Part shown: one piece after another, positions 1 through 14,254 of the stretch
Layout of the letters: each line of letters begins with the position of its first letter
Position numbering within the stretch: the stretch's first letter is position 1
Assembly: GCF_900496995.4 (NCBI RefSeq)
Contig: NC_044012.1
Span: forward strand, 21,862,759 to 21,926,758
Direction: 5' to 3'
Source: Aquila chrysaetos chrysaetos
Lineage: Eukaryota > Chordata > Aves > Accipitriformes > Accipitridae
Length of the DNA: 64,000 bases
Position numbers and translations under genes: made by a program
The notes under the pieces: model-generated
Database searches by the model: none
Told to the model about the DNA's origin: nothing
What the model saw: only the letters and a program-made list of their open reading frames with translations

Positions 1-838
1 CAGGGTTTTTCGGGGGTTTTTTTTTTGGTTGGTTGGTTGGTTTTTTTTATCGTTTGTGCTTTGGCTTGGTTTACTGGAGTAGATCAAAGTCATGTTATTC
101 AGCTTCTTAGACCAGCAGGGCTGTGAAGGAGGAGAGCAGTGCTTGCTGTTTGCTTGACACCAAAGGCTGGGTGTTGACCTGCTAAGGAGCACCCCGCAGC
201 TTGTCGGTACAGCTCTGCCCATGGTCTCTTTCTGTGGGGTGCACCCCACCCATCTGACAGGAAGAATTTTGCTTTGGCTCTTACTGAGACAGTTAAGTCT
301 CTCTACCCTTCTCTCTCTCTCTCACCCATCCTCCCACCCCCCCCCCCCTTGAAAATTCCTTTGTTTTTTTTTCCTCCCCCCTTAGTGTCATGTCTTCTCC
401 ACTGTGAAAATACATCTGACAATTGCTGTTTCTCAACTAGCAGCTGGCTTTCTTGTTAGTATGGGGTCTTCACGTCTCAGCAGTACAGGCACTGAAATTC
501 TGACTGTTCTGCTTCTAGAGGGTGAGCCTAGTGTTGACTTCAGTGTACAGATCTTATTTTGCTTTTGTATTGTAAGTTGATACTTCTTAATCTCGAGTCA
601 GGGCCCCACTTTTCTAGAACTTATGTGCAGAACAGAAAAATAGTCTTTGTCCTAAACAGTTCAAATTTTAAGCAAAGAGAAAAAATGTGTGTCTGTTTAA
701 GATTTAGGGGACTAAACCAAATCTTATTTGGCCTTTTATGAAAGCAAACACACAGACAGGACCTGTGCTTTTGTCCTGTCTTTTTTTATTGGAGTTAGTT
801 TTCTTCTTTTGTATTCTAACATACACTTTTTATTTCAG
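1..838 (+). other. PDPR intron (3' portion)
   Basis: This stretch precedes the first visible PDPR acceptor (polypyrimidine tract and AG at 837-838). It holds a short GGTT run near 27-42, a long pyrimidine-rich tract at about 298-380 with a poly-C core, and no open frame resembling a protein. No repeat family was recognised. Confidence 0.8.
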
Positions 839-3800
839 TGGGCCTATGAGTTGGGCCACTCTGGGGAGGAACCGGTCAATATCCCACTCCATGCCTGTGA
901 ACACTTCTACCTCTTGACACATCCTTTGAAGGAACCTTTGGCAAGCAATTTACCAAGTAAGGATTCTTCAGCTCTACCTCACTTTTCTTGGTGAATTATA
1001 TCTACCTTTCCAAGGCAATGCATAGCTTATGACATAAAGGCCAACTAAGGGCTATCAGTTCTCAGCTTTTTTGGGATTGTGACATACATTCTAGCTGAAT
1101 TGCTCTGAATATCCTCTTTCAGTGGTAGAATCTCTTTCCTTACTCTTGGGGAAAGCTTTCGGTGCAGAAATTGATTTTCAGAGTTGGTCATCTTAGCAGG
1201 AGAATGACCTTGACTCTAGCTTGACTAGTAGGTGTGTCTGAGACTTTGATTGTTGCATTTGTGGGCTGGAAAGGGTGCTAGCCTTAGCACTATGTTTTCC
1301 TTGCAGGCTGCTGTCCCCAAATGGCCCATCTATTCCTTTCCTTCAACAGAAGCTAAGGCTTTACAATGGCATTTACATGTCTATGAGCTGTAGGGGCAAC
1401 CAAACACTTGAGGTAATTGCTCCTCCCCCATGTTCTGGCTTTTGGATATCTTAAAGAAAAGCCCTTTTGTTTGAAAACTGGTTGGGAAGTAGAAAGCTTT
1501 GCTTATTTACTCTCACTCTTTAGCAAGAATTTCTGCTTCTAGTGAGTAATGTATGTACTCTCCAGGGGATTCAGCTCTCTGACCAGGGTCCCTGAGTCCT
1601 TCACTTTTACTTGACTGAGTAATTAAAAAAAACCCATATATATCTATATATTCACACACACACACATATATATATTCACAGCTTTTCTGTACATGGAAAA
1701 AATTGCTATGGAACATGTCAGGTGGAGGATCATAAATGCTTCAAGTTGACACTACCACTGGAAAAAGCAATCCAGACCTGACTGCTTGTCCTCACCCCAG
1801 TGCTGCCCACCTTGTTTGTGCTGGTGGCCTGCAGCAAACTGGATCAGTGATCCATCACCATTAAAATAAACTGTTCTTAGTATAAGAAGAGAAAGAGGGG
1901 GAGGGCAGGACATCTGCTGGTGGAAGGTCTGGTCTTGGGTGCAGTTCCAGTGGAACTAAGCCAGTATAATAGCTTATCAGTGCCACAAGGGATCTGACTC
2001 CCTCATGTGTCCTCCTGCTCCTGGTAACACTGCCCTACTGGCTTGGGTGCTCTTCAGGTTCAATTCAGTTTACTGTGATGCCCAGAAGTTAACATGCATG
2101 GTTGTGGTGGGAGTTCGTGCTTGCTTAGTAATCTAAACTGGCTCACCAAGGTGTCACGTGAGAACCAGAATGGTGTGAAAGTGTGGGGTTGGGGGACTGA
2201 GTCTGTCCCTTCTCATGTCAGGAGGTCGCTGGCTTGGCCCAGCCTGTCACCAGACCCCATCATTGGTGTTTGTGGAACAACAGCCTGAGACAGCTATCCC
2301 TTATCTCAATTCCTTTCCCACCTCTTTTCTTTCCTCTGCAGCTATTGTGGACCCAGATGGCAGGATCTATATACGCAACTGGCAAGGTGGCATCCTCTCG
2401 GGAGGCTTTGAGAAAAACCCCAAACCCCTCTTCACGGAGGGACGGAACCAGCTGGAGATTCACAACCTTCAAGAAGACTGGGATCATTTTGGTATGTTAG
2501 GGAGGAAGGATAACCACAGCAATGAAACACGTGGCTTCAGCAGAAGGCAGAGTTAGCAACAATGCAGGCTGCTGTTGACCAGCTAGCATGCGTCTGCCTT
2601 TACCTGAAAGGTGTGGGAATGATGAAAGTTCTCTCAAATTCATTCATCTCTTCATTTGTCAGTAATTTGCGTAAAACCCCTTTACCAAGGACTACATTGG
2701 CATCTGTGTAGTGTTTAAAAACAGTAGCTAACCCTCAGCATATATTAATTTAGTCTAGTGCAGCGAGGTACTACATAAACTTTCCAGCACTCTTCTGCCA
2801 TTTCATTTGATTTTTGACTGTCAGTGCCACATGCTGCTCCTCTTGTGACACTGTAGGTCAACACTGTTGACCTACCATGTAGCCATGGTATTTTGTTTCT
2901 GCAGCAATCTTCGGCAGTGACTGCCAAGTGCATTTCCATCGGTGGCGGTTGCTTTGTGGGCAGAACTTGGTATTGTTGCTTCCCAGACTTCATCCCACCA
3001 TTGACAGTGGTGGTTTATTATATTCCAAATGTTCTGTCTTTTTCTTCCCTTTTTATATATAAATATATTTTGTTTATATATCTTTTTTATTCTGTTTTTA
3101 TATTCTGTATGTACTTTTACATGGAGGGCTCTTTCTGTAGGAAAGAACACAGCATGGTCTGTGAGTCCTTTCCTTTTTTTTTTTTTTTATGCCTAGTAAG
3201 TTTATGCATGCCCTCTCATCTTAAAATTTGCTTTTTTTTCAGGGATCCAATTTTCCCTTGTGTCAGAGTTCTTTGCATCCCTTGTGAATGCGCATGCCTC
3301 TGTGACTAGGCACGGATGGATTTTCACTTGATTTCTTTCTGCAGTGGTAGTATGTTCTTCCAGCTACTCCCTGGGTTATATTGATTAATTCTACCTTCAT
3401 TTCTGTGAGATACCATATTGATACCATAAAAGTTTAAACTCCAGGGGGCGAAGCCAGGATACGGTGCAGTTTTGTGCTGGCATATGCTAGAAGTTTTTTA
3501 GATCTATAGATGCCTACAGACTTGCTTGAGGATAATAGCTTCACTAATGAGTTGCTCGAGCTCTGCACCCGATTCCTTTTTGGTACTGCTGAAATTAAAA
3601 GGCACTGCTTGCTGGCACCCACAAATTGCCCAAGTTTCGGAATCAACTGCATGCTATGTTCCAGCATTACTCTTTTATCAGTTCAAACATACCAAACAGT
3701 TGAGCCGAGTCAGAGCTTACTCAGCCAATATTTGATCCTTTTCTAGGGCTGCAGTTTCTGTGGTTTGAGCTCTTGCGTTACTGCTTTCATCTCTTTCATT

Positions 3801-6800
3801 GGAACACCTTTTGATTTTAAAATAGCCTGTACAGTTGCTTAAATGTTGGGCTGGTTATGAGAACAAATCTAACACTGATCCCTCTTTTTATCAATAAGAA
3901 AAAAAAGTCTGTAACTACAGGCTCTCACTCTGGAATTCTAATGCATGAGAGAGGAATGGGAAAGAGCAGGTCAGAAAGACTGTTTCTGTTTGTAACTTCA
4001 TAGGTAATGTGAAATCTGGTTATTGTACTGCTTGTGTGTAAAGCTGAGGAGTGTTATTAGTGCTGTGTCTTGAGTGCTTTTATCTGGAGTACTATGCAGA
4101 GGTAACTTCTGGACAAGAAAAACAAAGTAGATAGCTTATCCCTTTATTAATGCTTTCAAATGTCAGACTGTGAAGAATTGCTGAAGGACGTTTCCAGCAA
4201 GACTGGGTAATGAAGTGGCAAGGAAATTCAATGAGGATAAATGTGAAGTGATGCAAGTGCATGGGGGTGTGTGTGGATGGTCTTATTTTGACCATAGAAA
4301 ATGATGGGCTTTGAACTGACCTTGGGGTTTTATTAGTTCTGTGAAGATAGCAGCTCAGTAACAGCCAAAGCAAAAGACAAGTTAGCAATTATTAGGAAAG
4401 GGGCAGAAAACACAATCATTATGCAACACTAAATCCTTGGTTTGCCAGATACTAGGTGTTGTTCTAGGCTCTCTATCTCCAGAGGGTATCATGTGACTGG
4501 AGAAGGCCTGATGAAAGAGTAGCAAGAGGCTGATCAAAACTTGGAACAGTTTCCAAGCGAGGAATGACTTGAGTGGGCTGAGAAAAAGAGATGACAGAAG
4601 GGAAATAAACAGGGGTCTATGAAATCTTGAATGAGATGGACAGGATAGATGGGGATCTCCTGTTCACTGTCTATTCTATTATGCCAACTGGGAAGCATCA
4701 GAAATTGAGTGTGAATTTCGAAACAAAAGGAGGTGATTCCTCATATGACAAATACTAAATACGTGGAACTCCTCGTCAGCATCTGTAGGATGTTTTCATG
4801 AGTTTGGGGAAGATCCCTTAGAAGAGAGATTGATTTAGGGATTACTAAATAGGGAAAATATATCAGGTTTTTAGGAAATCCTCAGAGCTGATGTGGTTAA
4901 GTGCAGGCTGGCAGAGTGTGTGGGACAAGCGTCATATAGATTTGCCTGTTCTTACTCCTCGCTAGGTATCTATTTGATGTCTATTCCTATTGTTTTCCCT
5001 AACAAAACTGAACACGCTCTTGCACTGTTGAAAACAATACTGGGCTGTTGGTCTGGATCAGTATGGCTGCTTTTATGGTATGCTGTGTGATCCATTTCAA
5101 GTAGTTTGATTCCAGCAGGTAAACGGTTTATCCTGCATTGAAACATGGAAGCAGTTTCCATCTGTTCAGGTAACAGCATGCCTCTGTCATGCTGTCTAGT
5201 TCGAAGGTGAAGTAGCTGAAATGCGTTGAGACTGAAGGCTGTGACTTTTTATATTTTTTTTGTTTGTCTTGGATCCTAGAGCCACTTCTGAGTGCCCTTC
5301 TGCGCAGGATGCCAGATTTGGAGGCTCTGCAGATCATGCAGTTAGTGAACTGCCCAGAGTCCTTCACACCAGATATGCGGTGCATCATGGGAGAGTCGCC
5401 CACCGTGCGGGGTTACTTCGTTCTGGCTGGCATGAACTCAGCTGGTATCTCATATGGTGGGGGAGCAGGCAAGTAAGTGGTTTATCACTGTTACATGTGT
5501 AAGTAAGGTTTTAACCAAGAAAAGAGACTGCTCAGGTGATCCTTCCGTCTAGAATGTTTTGGTCAGTATTTCTCACCTCCTCTTTGACAAAGACTCCTCT
5601 TTTGTTTCCAACTTGAGTGAAGGAGAGGAGCAGTTGCTATGTTCTGATTATGTTCTCCTGCGTGTATTCCAAATCTGTGTTGGACTCTCCTCCTATCCTG
5701 CACACCTCTCCTCAGGCATCACATCTTGGTGATCAGCAGCCTGCTGGGGATCAAGTAAGCTTCCTTAGAGCTAACTGGTCCGATTTTTTTTTAATCTACT
5801 AGGAAGAGATAAAAGCTTAGCAAAGCATATATTCCCTCATCTTCTGTACTCCATGGTCCCCTTTAATTTATTATTTGATTGAAGTCCTTAGATCATTCAA
5901 GTTGACACAGCAGTTAATTTCTCTGAAAGCAGAGTGAATCTGTTGCAGATGAAGCACCGCATATGTGATGCCAGTGCTGCCAGTTAAAGACTGTTAAAGA
6001 CTCTCCTCTGCCAGTGAGATAGGGGTGGAATCATTTCCCGGTAAAATCCAATACCTGTGTTAATGGAGGTACTTTGACAGGCATGTAAGTGTGATCCCAG
6101 CAGCAAAGTTTCTTGCAGAATGATCATCAGTCCCTCTGCCATTTGATTTTGGCAACCCAGCATCTCTTCTGCCGTACAGCCTTCTTAACAAACTGCTCAT
6201 TTTTCATGGCAGGTGTTAGTATCTGCATTTGTCTCCATTAGTTTCTGTCCATTGTCTGATAATTTAACTCACCAGGGAAGCAACTCTTGGTTTTTTTTCT
6301 TTGTCATATAAAATATCGAGAATCTTTGCGGTGAGGTTCTCTAAGAATCAAAATAATTTCTGAAGGTAAAAGCATTATTTGTCCATTTGTTGCTACAGCC
6401 TCAAGATAAGCAGCTTAGCTTGCTAATGTAACTTTTAATTATCGATCTCAAACCCCTTTGTTTTTCTGTTTGCTGACTGTGAACAGATCCTTCTGCTCTG
6501 CTTTGGTCTGAGCTGCCTTTGTCCTTTAGCTCTGGAGCATGCCTTCCTCCTTCACTGCTAGAAGTGTAGCTAAACATAACTTGGCTGGCACCTCGTGCTG
6601 AAATGAATGCTGTCACTGATGGTTTGTGGCTGAGCCTACACCAGGTACTGAAAAATGACAAAGCAGTCAGCCTCTTAACTCCAACCTAAACGTACTCGGC
6701 ACCTCCTTTTGTAGCGTAGCCTGAGGACTTGACACAGTGTCAGCCAGGCTACCTGTCCAGGCTCTGGCTTCATTTACATGTCCTTAACTTCCTGCTGCCC

Positions 6801-9800
6801 TATATGTTTCATCCTAATGGGAAATTAATAATTTGGAAATCTGGTGGATGGGTTTTATAAAGGGAAGCCTTCCAGATTCTGCTAGTATTTAGAATACCAC
6901 GTTCATTGTCTTCTCTCTCCCTACTGCAAGAAATTGTCGTGTCCAAATTGGCTTGCTTCTGACTTCAAAGGTAGACTCTTTCCCTTAAGACAGTGGCTGA
7001 TATCTCAGTCTTTCTTTACTTCTTCCATCAGGTACCTGGCAGAGTGGATGGTAAATGGGTATCCATCAGAAAATGTCTGGCCTCTGGATTTGAAACGTTT
7101 TGGTGCCCTTCAGAGCAGTCGCACTTTCCTCCGACACCGTGTGATGGAAGTAATGCGTAAGTGAGGTGTCTGCATTCAGTGCTGGCCAGGATGTCCAAGA
7201 TTTTCCTCTTTAATGCGCTGTCTCTCCTCTGTCATCTGTCTGAGAACCATTTTCCTTCTTCCTGGCCGCCTTTGTGGCAGTACAGCCTCTTCCCAGGAGA
7301 AAGGAAAGGATGGGGTTTTTTTGTATTAGTGCTGTTCTTATTAACTTTTCTTAAAGAAATGCTGTTGGTACCGTGCTTTCTTATATTCCTGTGCTTTGCC
7401 TCTGGTATGTGGAAATTTGTGCCTATCTGTATAGGACTCCGGCCTAATAAAACAATGCCAAGATCTTAACTGGGAATATTAGGCTGTCTCGAACATTGTT
7501 ATTCTTTGCACATCATTACAGTGTGGAAATACCATCACCTCCAACTTATGAGTATGTGATCCAGTTATCTTACATCATTCAGGAAGTCTTCATAGACATA
7601 TTCTGCTTTCTCCTGTCAAAGTTCGTGATAAATACGTTGCAGAATAAGATTTCAGGTGTCATTTTTCTTGTCTAAAGCCATACTTAGTTTCCTCCTATTG
7701 TTTGATTATCTGTCCTGAGGTAATGTGGACAACTTCTTTTCAAGATACAAATAGAAGTATGAAGTGCTCCACAAGTTGCATAACAGGAACAATTATATGA
7801 ATACCGAGTCTAAACTAAAAACATGTGTTTGGGTGAAAGCAGAGAAGTTGGGTAAACCTCTTAGCCCTGCTATATCCAGGAAATAAAAACCTTACGCTTT
7901 GACCTTTCTCCCAGAAAAATCACTTTATACTCTTGACATTATTCTGCAGTTGCTTTTCAATACAAATCTCAATTTTGATAGCTACAGAATCACTCTGGTT
8001 TTTACAAGATAAGTACTGTATTCAATTTCTGCAGTGTTATGTTGCAATTCTAATCTATTCTTCCCTCTACCCACTCTTTCAGGAGTACTGATACCAGATA
8101 CTGCCAATAAAATCATTAAATAATTAGCTATGAGGCAAAACCAATAGATATTCGGCTTATCTTCAATTTTAAGCAGTTTATGACTTACTTAGAAACTTAA
8201 CATTTATAAAGAAGTATTCAAACATCCTTGGGTTATTACTCCTCACTGGTAACCAGGGAGGATGCTAAACATTTATTAGGGTACTTGTTTTCTAAATAAG
8301 AATACTCTATATTGGCTGAAAAGGTATAGGAGCCATTTGGAAAAGCTTCAGTAATTAGAAAAGGCTGAACTGCCAATATTTAAGAAGCTGAATTAGATGA
8401 TCCTTGTAGCTGTGGGCTGCCTACTCCAGCATTAGTATTGTCAAAATGATAAGTGTCTGATATAGTGTGCTGTCAGGGAAGGATCATGCATGATTAATGC
8501 TACTCAACATGACTTCATGAAAAATAGAGAGTTTTTGTTATCTTGACAGTATTGTCATGAGACCATAAATATCTATAAATATAAATGTTCTGTGCAAATA
8601 TTGTTACTCTGATTTTGAATAGCTGTAAATGGATCAAAACAGATTTGTCGGTTTTCAAAAACAGAAAAGGAAGGTCAGAACTGTTTTGAGGGAATTTTAT
8701 TAATGGTTCAGATATTAGTAAGTACTGATAATCTGGAAGATAATTTCAGATAATCACTTTGCCTAATAACAGATATTTGTGACCATTGCAGCCCTCATGT
8801 GTGATCTGAAAGTTCCCCGTTGGGACTTTCAGACTGGCAGGCAGCTGCGTACTTCACCATTGTACGACCGTCTGGATGCACAGGGAGCTAGGTGGATGGA
8901 GAAGCATGGATTTGAGAGAGTCAAGTATTTTGTCCCACCTGGGAAAGGTGAGATCATATTTCCCTCTGCCTAGTGCATCCCTACTGGTCTATGTAAGATC
9001 TTAGTTCATCCAGTTTATGAATTCTCCCTTTGATTCTTCTTTACATTAGATCTGCTGGATTTGGATCAGAGCAAAACCTTTTATAAACCAGACTGGTTTG
9101 ATATTGTGGGTTCCGAAGTCAAGTGCTGTAAGGAAGCGGTTTGTGTCATTGACATGTCATCTTTTACCAAGTTTGAAATAAGCGTGAGTACCTAGGAAGT
9201 GACAGCATCAGCCTGGTAGAGGTGACCTTAGTTTATTATTGACTGCTTTTGCAAAATTCTATGTGTCCTATTGAGGATAGACAGAGGAAGTCAAGCTGTG
9301 GGACCAAATTCAGGTTGTACCACAGTATTTAGCATAGATTACTTTTTGTCTGCCAAAGGCCCAGTTTATAGAAATACCAACTTAGTCTATAAATAGAATT
9401 TGATCTCTGGCTCTATGTCACTATTGTATCCTATTATACTCGAGACATCAGTGTCACTATCATTACAAATTGAAAGAATTTGGGCCAGGACGTTGATGCG
9501 ATCTTACACTGCCCCAGTGGATTTGTATTGCTCAGAGAGCTTGTCTGATTTTCTCTCCCTTTCAATTCATGTAGTCCACAGGAGATGAGGCCCTGGAGAG
9601 TCTGCAGTATCTCTTCTCAAATGACCTGGATGTGCCAGTTGGGCATGTTGTGCATACAGGCATGCTTAATGAGAAAGGAGGTTATGAGAATGACTGCAGC
9701 ATAGCACGATTGAGCAAACGCAGGTAGGTATGCAGACAGCATCTTTATCCATCACCCTCTGGGTGTTAGAGCCTTTAAGAACCTCTTAATGGAGATCATG

Positions 9801-12800
9801 AACTTTTTTTCCCCTCTGTAAAGAACAAAGAAAAGTCTTGATTCTCCTCTTATGTTCCTAATTCAGTAACCCAAATGAGAGGGAGCTCCTGAATTTACCA
9901 GTATTGGGGAAAATATGCTTTTTTCTGGGACTACAGATGGACATAGATTTCTACAAAATGTTAGGCCTTTAGATGTTTAATTTCCTCAGTTGAAAGACAA
10001 ATTGTTTTCAGCAGTCATTAGAGTTTATTAATTTAGGTAATCATTCAAAGTGCAAACCAAACAGTTCCTCATTGGCTCCTGGCCAATCTCCTCATTGGAA
10101 TTGCATGCTGAAAATACTACTTTTTGATTATTTCAGCTTTCATTGCAGTATGGGTACTCTAATTCTCAGCTCTGCAGTCTCTCGTGATTCTTTTTTGTGC
10201 TCTCTGGTGCAAACTGATATGATCACAGGATCTCATCCATAGACTCAACAGTTTGGGCCCTCTTTGGCATTTAATAAAAAAACATTCTCATTTTAAAAAA
10301 ACTTCTTCATGGCCATGTCGCTGCTGAATGTTGGTTTTATTTCTCTGGACTGTTTTCTATGCGTGCTTTCATTGTATTGGTGTGAAAGCATTCTTCTTTC
10401 CTGCTCTTTAATTAGAAACAGCTTTTCTTTCTCTTCCTCTTCTGTCTGCTTTCATGTATTGCTTAAAAGTATTGTCCTTCTCTGTGTGAAACCAGTAGCT
10501 TTCCTCCTTGCCTAGTCATTTCCGCAGATGTTATCTCTGTCAATAATGTACTTTAACTCGCAGTTTCTGTGAAAGAGACTTACACAACAAGTAGCTCATT
10601 TTCACATATCAAGTGGAGTTCTGTTTTTGGAAACTGTTAATAATAACCACCATTGTTTGTGAAAAGACTTTTGCTGAAACAAGAAATTGCTGTGTGAACC
10701 AAGCACTCTTCTGACTGTCAGAGTAGGCAGAATCATTGGTGACGAAGAGCTGCAAACACCTCCTGTAAAATGATTGTGACTTTTGAGATACCCTGTGAAC
10801 TTTCTGTGGCAGTGCCTGTGTTCCTTCTCTAGTCACTTCTTGTCACCAGACTGCTGCTAATGCTCGAAGGCTGAGGTTTCTTGTCATGACAGATGTGATG
10901 GCATTGATCCAGAGACTAGCTGTGGTTTTCATGAGCCAGTGTGTTTTGGTCTCCTGTTAGCTTGGAAGCTGCTGAATGGCTCCAGTAGTTCATGGACAAA
11001 GAATGAACTGAATCATCTTGTGGCTGTCCATTCATTGTTTCTTGGTTTCAATTTGTCTGTTCCAGCTTCTTCATGATTTCCCCTACTGACCAACAAGTCC
11101 ATTGCTGGGCCTGGCTGAAGAACCGCTTGCCCGATGACAGCAACCTGACCATGGAAGACGTGACCTGGAAGTACACGGGTAAGAAATCACTGAAAGTAGA
11201 CCTCCTAATACAGCCTGAAATCACAAATGGTGTCTGTTCTGCATGCCAATTAATTGTTTGAAGTGTCTAGAGTGGTGACTGGGTCTCCTTTCCAAACAGC
11301 TGGATGAACACCACAATTCAGAGACTTCCTTCTAGCACGCCATGAGCTGGGAGATAGCTTCCCTTTCCTGTGGACTGTCAGGAGAGAGAGTTTAATGATT
11401 CTTTCCTCCATTCTTAAGTGTAAATGTACCTATTAGTTCAATAAGCACTAAGACTTTAGAAACTGGGGCATGTGCATATGCAAGTTAGACACTGAGCAAG
11501 ACTTCTCCAGTCTCATCCTAATACTGTTATCTTCCCCTCTTTAGCTCTCAATCTGATCGGCCCCCGTGCTGTGGATGTCTTGTCAGAGTTGTCATATGCC
11601 CCAATAACTCCAGAACATTTTCCCTCTCTCTTTTGCAAGGTGAGTGACTGTGCTTCTTTCCTCCGCACCCTGCTAGGTTTTTCGAAGCATGTGTGGAAGG
11701 ACGGGAAGAATTATGTTTTGGGTAGTTAGAGGGGAATTTTAGATTTACAAATAGGTTTACTGTAGTTACTGATCTAGGTTGGTAATGAACTCACTAGGCT
11801 CAGTTTAACTAGTTCTCTTTAGGTTCTGCTTGCTAAATATATAGGTGATTATGCATTTGTTTTCAATATTCCACTCACTGTAGGCTTGATGCCATTTGAT
11901 ATCTTGGCATATTTCATATAATCAACTATGAAGCTGTCAGTCAGAGGGGCAGCTAGGATCAGTGACCAGGGAGTCATTGTATCCTGTCACGTTAAAAGGC
12001 TAAGCAGATAGCTGCTCTTCAATTATTGTCTCGTATCTGGAATACAAGCCTGTGTCCTGACCTAGTTCCAAGGCTTATTGCCAAGTGTCATGAAGTGATT
12101 AAGAAGTCTGGATTTTAAATTTAAATTCTTTGCATGTAGTCACTAGGGAGAGCTGTGGTTCAACAGTCAAGAGTTTTTGAGGGGTTTCAGCCTTTACCAG
12201 GGCAGGTGCACCTGCCACAGTATGTGCTGGTGGTGAACTGTAGTGAGGAAGGGGCAAAAGGGCTGGCCGGTGTGGTTTGCGTTATGCCTTGTGCTCCTTC
12301 TGGATCTCCTTGCTGTGTTCCAGTTTGGATGATTTCACCCCCTCTGATTCTGCAGGAGATGAGCGTGGGCTATGCTAATGGCATCCGTGTGATGAGTATC
12401 ACTCACACAGGAGAACCTGGATTCATGCTTTATATCCCCATAGAGGTAAGAGTACACGGTAGCTTTAGCTAATTAAAACAGTTGCTTGCATGCATAATCA
12501 GAAACACTTTCCAAGTTGACTCAGCGTAATGAAATGTCTGGTTTGTACCATGGGAAAGCTGCCTGCAGGCACGGGGGGCAGTTTCCCTGCTTTGTGTTGC
12601 ATTCTAGTCCGGCAGACGTCTTGTGCTCCAGCAGCAGGGCACAGTAACATGCGTGGTGGTGTCAGGTGCTGTTGCTCTCTCCTGGCATTTGTCTGCAGCT
12701 CTGTGTTTCACCCTTCCTTTGCAGTATGCCCTTCACGTGTACAACGAGGTAATGAACATGGGACAGAAGTATGGGATTCGGAACGCTGGTTATTATGCAC

Positions 12801-14254
12801 TCCGCAGCTTGCGCATTGAGAAGTTCTTTGCATTCTGGGGCCAGGATCTGGATGCTTTTACCACTCCTATGGAGTGTGGACGCGAGTTCCAGGTCAAGCT
12901 GGAAAAGGTACACCACCTCCTGCACTGGGGTGGGTGGGAGAGCAGTACTGAACTGAGAAGACTGCCATCCGAGTGGATAGATAGGTCATTTTTTTGATGG
13001 GGCTGTGTGGAGTGCGTAACTATAACCTATATTCTTGTGCTTCAGAAAGGTGCTAGAAATATCAAAAGTATTATGTCTTCCTCCTTCCTGGGCAGCATTC
13101 CCAGTGATCTGTGTAGTGTCCTGTGTTGCTCGTGTGTGCAATGCTCTGTATGGTGGAGGGTGCTGTGTACCTTACAGATGCTCAGAGTTCATGTTTCTCC
13201 CAGCTGTTTTCCCAATCTGATGAAGCAAAAGCCAGCCTGTGCACCAAGTGGCATTTAATGAAGTTAAATAGGAGGATGGGGCCAAGAACAGGTGTCCTCT
13301 AGTTTTACTAAAACAGGGGAGTTCTCTATTTTTATTAAACCACAGAAGAACGTAGAGTTGTATCCTGCTTGTTGTGGTGGCAGGTGCCATCTCTGTCACT
13401 TGCTTGTTGCCTTCTTTCTCACATCTTTGCACGAGCCAAAACAAATGCTTGTATCAAATAATTTATAGAAGGGAATGCAGTGATCAGGGACACAAATTTC
13501 ATCTGTTGTTACAGTTTCCCTCTGGTTTATAAAACATGGTAGAGTTCCTGGAACCAGAAAAGTGGCAAAAACGAGAATGGTGACATGTTTTCACTATAGT
13601 GAAAATTAGAATGAATTTTTTAAAGGCCCATTTCACAAATATTTTTGTGTCTTTTAGCATCTGGAACAGCAAACATGACAGGAAATCTCCTGCCTGAGCT
13701 GGGCTTCTTGCCTATAGAAGCAGTCTGTCTCGATAGGGCATGAGTTCCGAGCACAAATTCACCTTGTGTCAGTAGGCTTGTCTGCTGAAACTCAGCAGCT
13801 GGTACAGTTCATGTTCCCTTCCTCAGCTAATGCTTCCTCTTCTCCACAGGGAATGCAGTTTGTTGGCCAGGAAGCGCTGTTGGAACAGAAGCAGAACGGT
13901 GTGTACAAGCGCTTTACCATGTTCATTCTTGAGGACCACGACACAGATATGGACCTCTGGCCCTGGTGGGGGGAGCCCATTTTCCGCAATGGCCGCTATG
14001 TGGGCAAGACCACCAGCAGTGCCTACAGCTATACTCTGGAGCGCCATGTCTGCCTTGGCTTTGTGCAGCACTTTGATGAGAAGACAGGAGAAGAGCTGGT
14101 GGTGACAACTGACTTCATCAACCAGGGCGAGTATGAGATCGACATTGCTGGGCAGCGCTTCCAGGCCAAAGCCAAGCTCTACCCCTTCAGCTCCCTCTTC
14201 ACGCATCGTCGCCGCAAGGATGAGGAGGAACTGAGTGGCTACCAAAGGGAGTAG
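839..14254 (+). CDS. PDPR: PDPR, pyruvate dehydrogenase phosphatase regulatory subunit (3' part, 12 exons)
   Basis: PDPR is a mitochondrial matrix flavoprotein-like protein that restrains the catalytic subunit of pyruvate dehydrogenase phosphatase; it belongs to the dimethylglycine dehydrogenase family, with an N-terminal FAD-oxidoreductase domain and a C-terminal aminomethyltransferase (GCV_T)-like half. Exons seen: 839-956, 2342-2491, 5280-5472, 7032-7156, 8792-8947, 9050-9183, 9575-9723, 11066-11178, 11545-11639, 12356-12445, 12725-12907, 13850-14254. All have AG/GT borders and the phases join without a break, giving 636 residues and a TAG stop. Recognisable segments include IYIRNWQGGILSGGFEKNP (exon 2), VPRWDFQTGRQLRTSPLYDR (exon 5) and GQKYGIRNAGYYALRSLRIE (exon 11), all near-identical to mammalian PDPR. 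The human protein is about 880 residues, so roughly the first 240, including the transit peptide, are encoded upstream of this window. The window therefore opens in an intron. Identification is firm; family function is from prior knowledge. Confidence 0.96.
1635..1680. repeat. TA/CA microsatellite in PDPR intron
   Basis: Alternating TA and CA dinucleotides. It is simple sequence with no sign of function. Confidence 0.8.
4150..4880 (+). repeat. ancient CR1-clade LINE fragment (3' reverse transcriptase/tail region)
   Basis: In the PDPR intron 2492-5279. Several separated stretches read in the right order against old amniote CR1 (L3/CR1-like) consensus as I remember it. They include a segment resembling GGAAATTCAATGAGGATAAA followed by a 'gtgatgca' block (about 4221-4260), a 'GGTCTATGAAATC' block (about 4613-4626), and a 'CGTGGAACTCCT' block followed by a decayed 'aggatgtt' block (about 4761-4795). 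Divergence is high and there is no open frame, so it is a long-dead copy. Family-level assignment is from memory without an alignment; the subfamily is uncertain. Confidence 0.65.
8390..8690 (+). repeat. possible second ancient CR1-clade LINE fragment
   Basis: In the PDPR intron 7157-8791. The block ACATGACTTCATGAAAAATA (8508-8527) and the later 'aaatggatcaaaacagat' block (about 8627-8644) match, in order, internal reverse-transcriptase segments of old amniote CR1 elements. The rest is too diverged to follow. It could be an independent copy or chance resemblance. Confidence 0.4.

Noticed and set aside
2611-2700. Possible second box C/D snoRNA starting at ATGATGA in a PDPR intron
   Set aside because: No CTGA box within 120 bases and no terminal stem.
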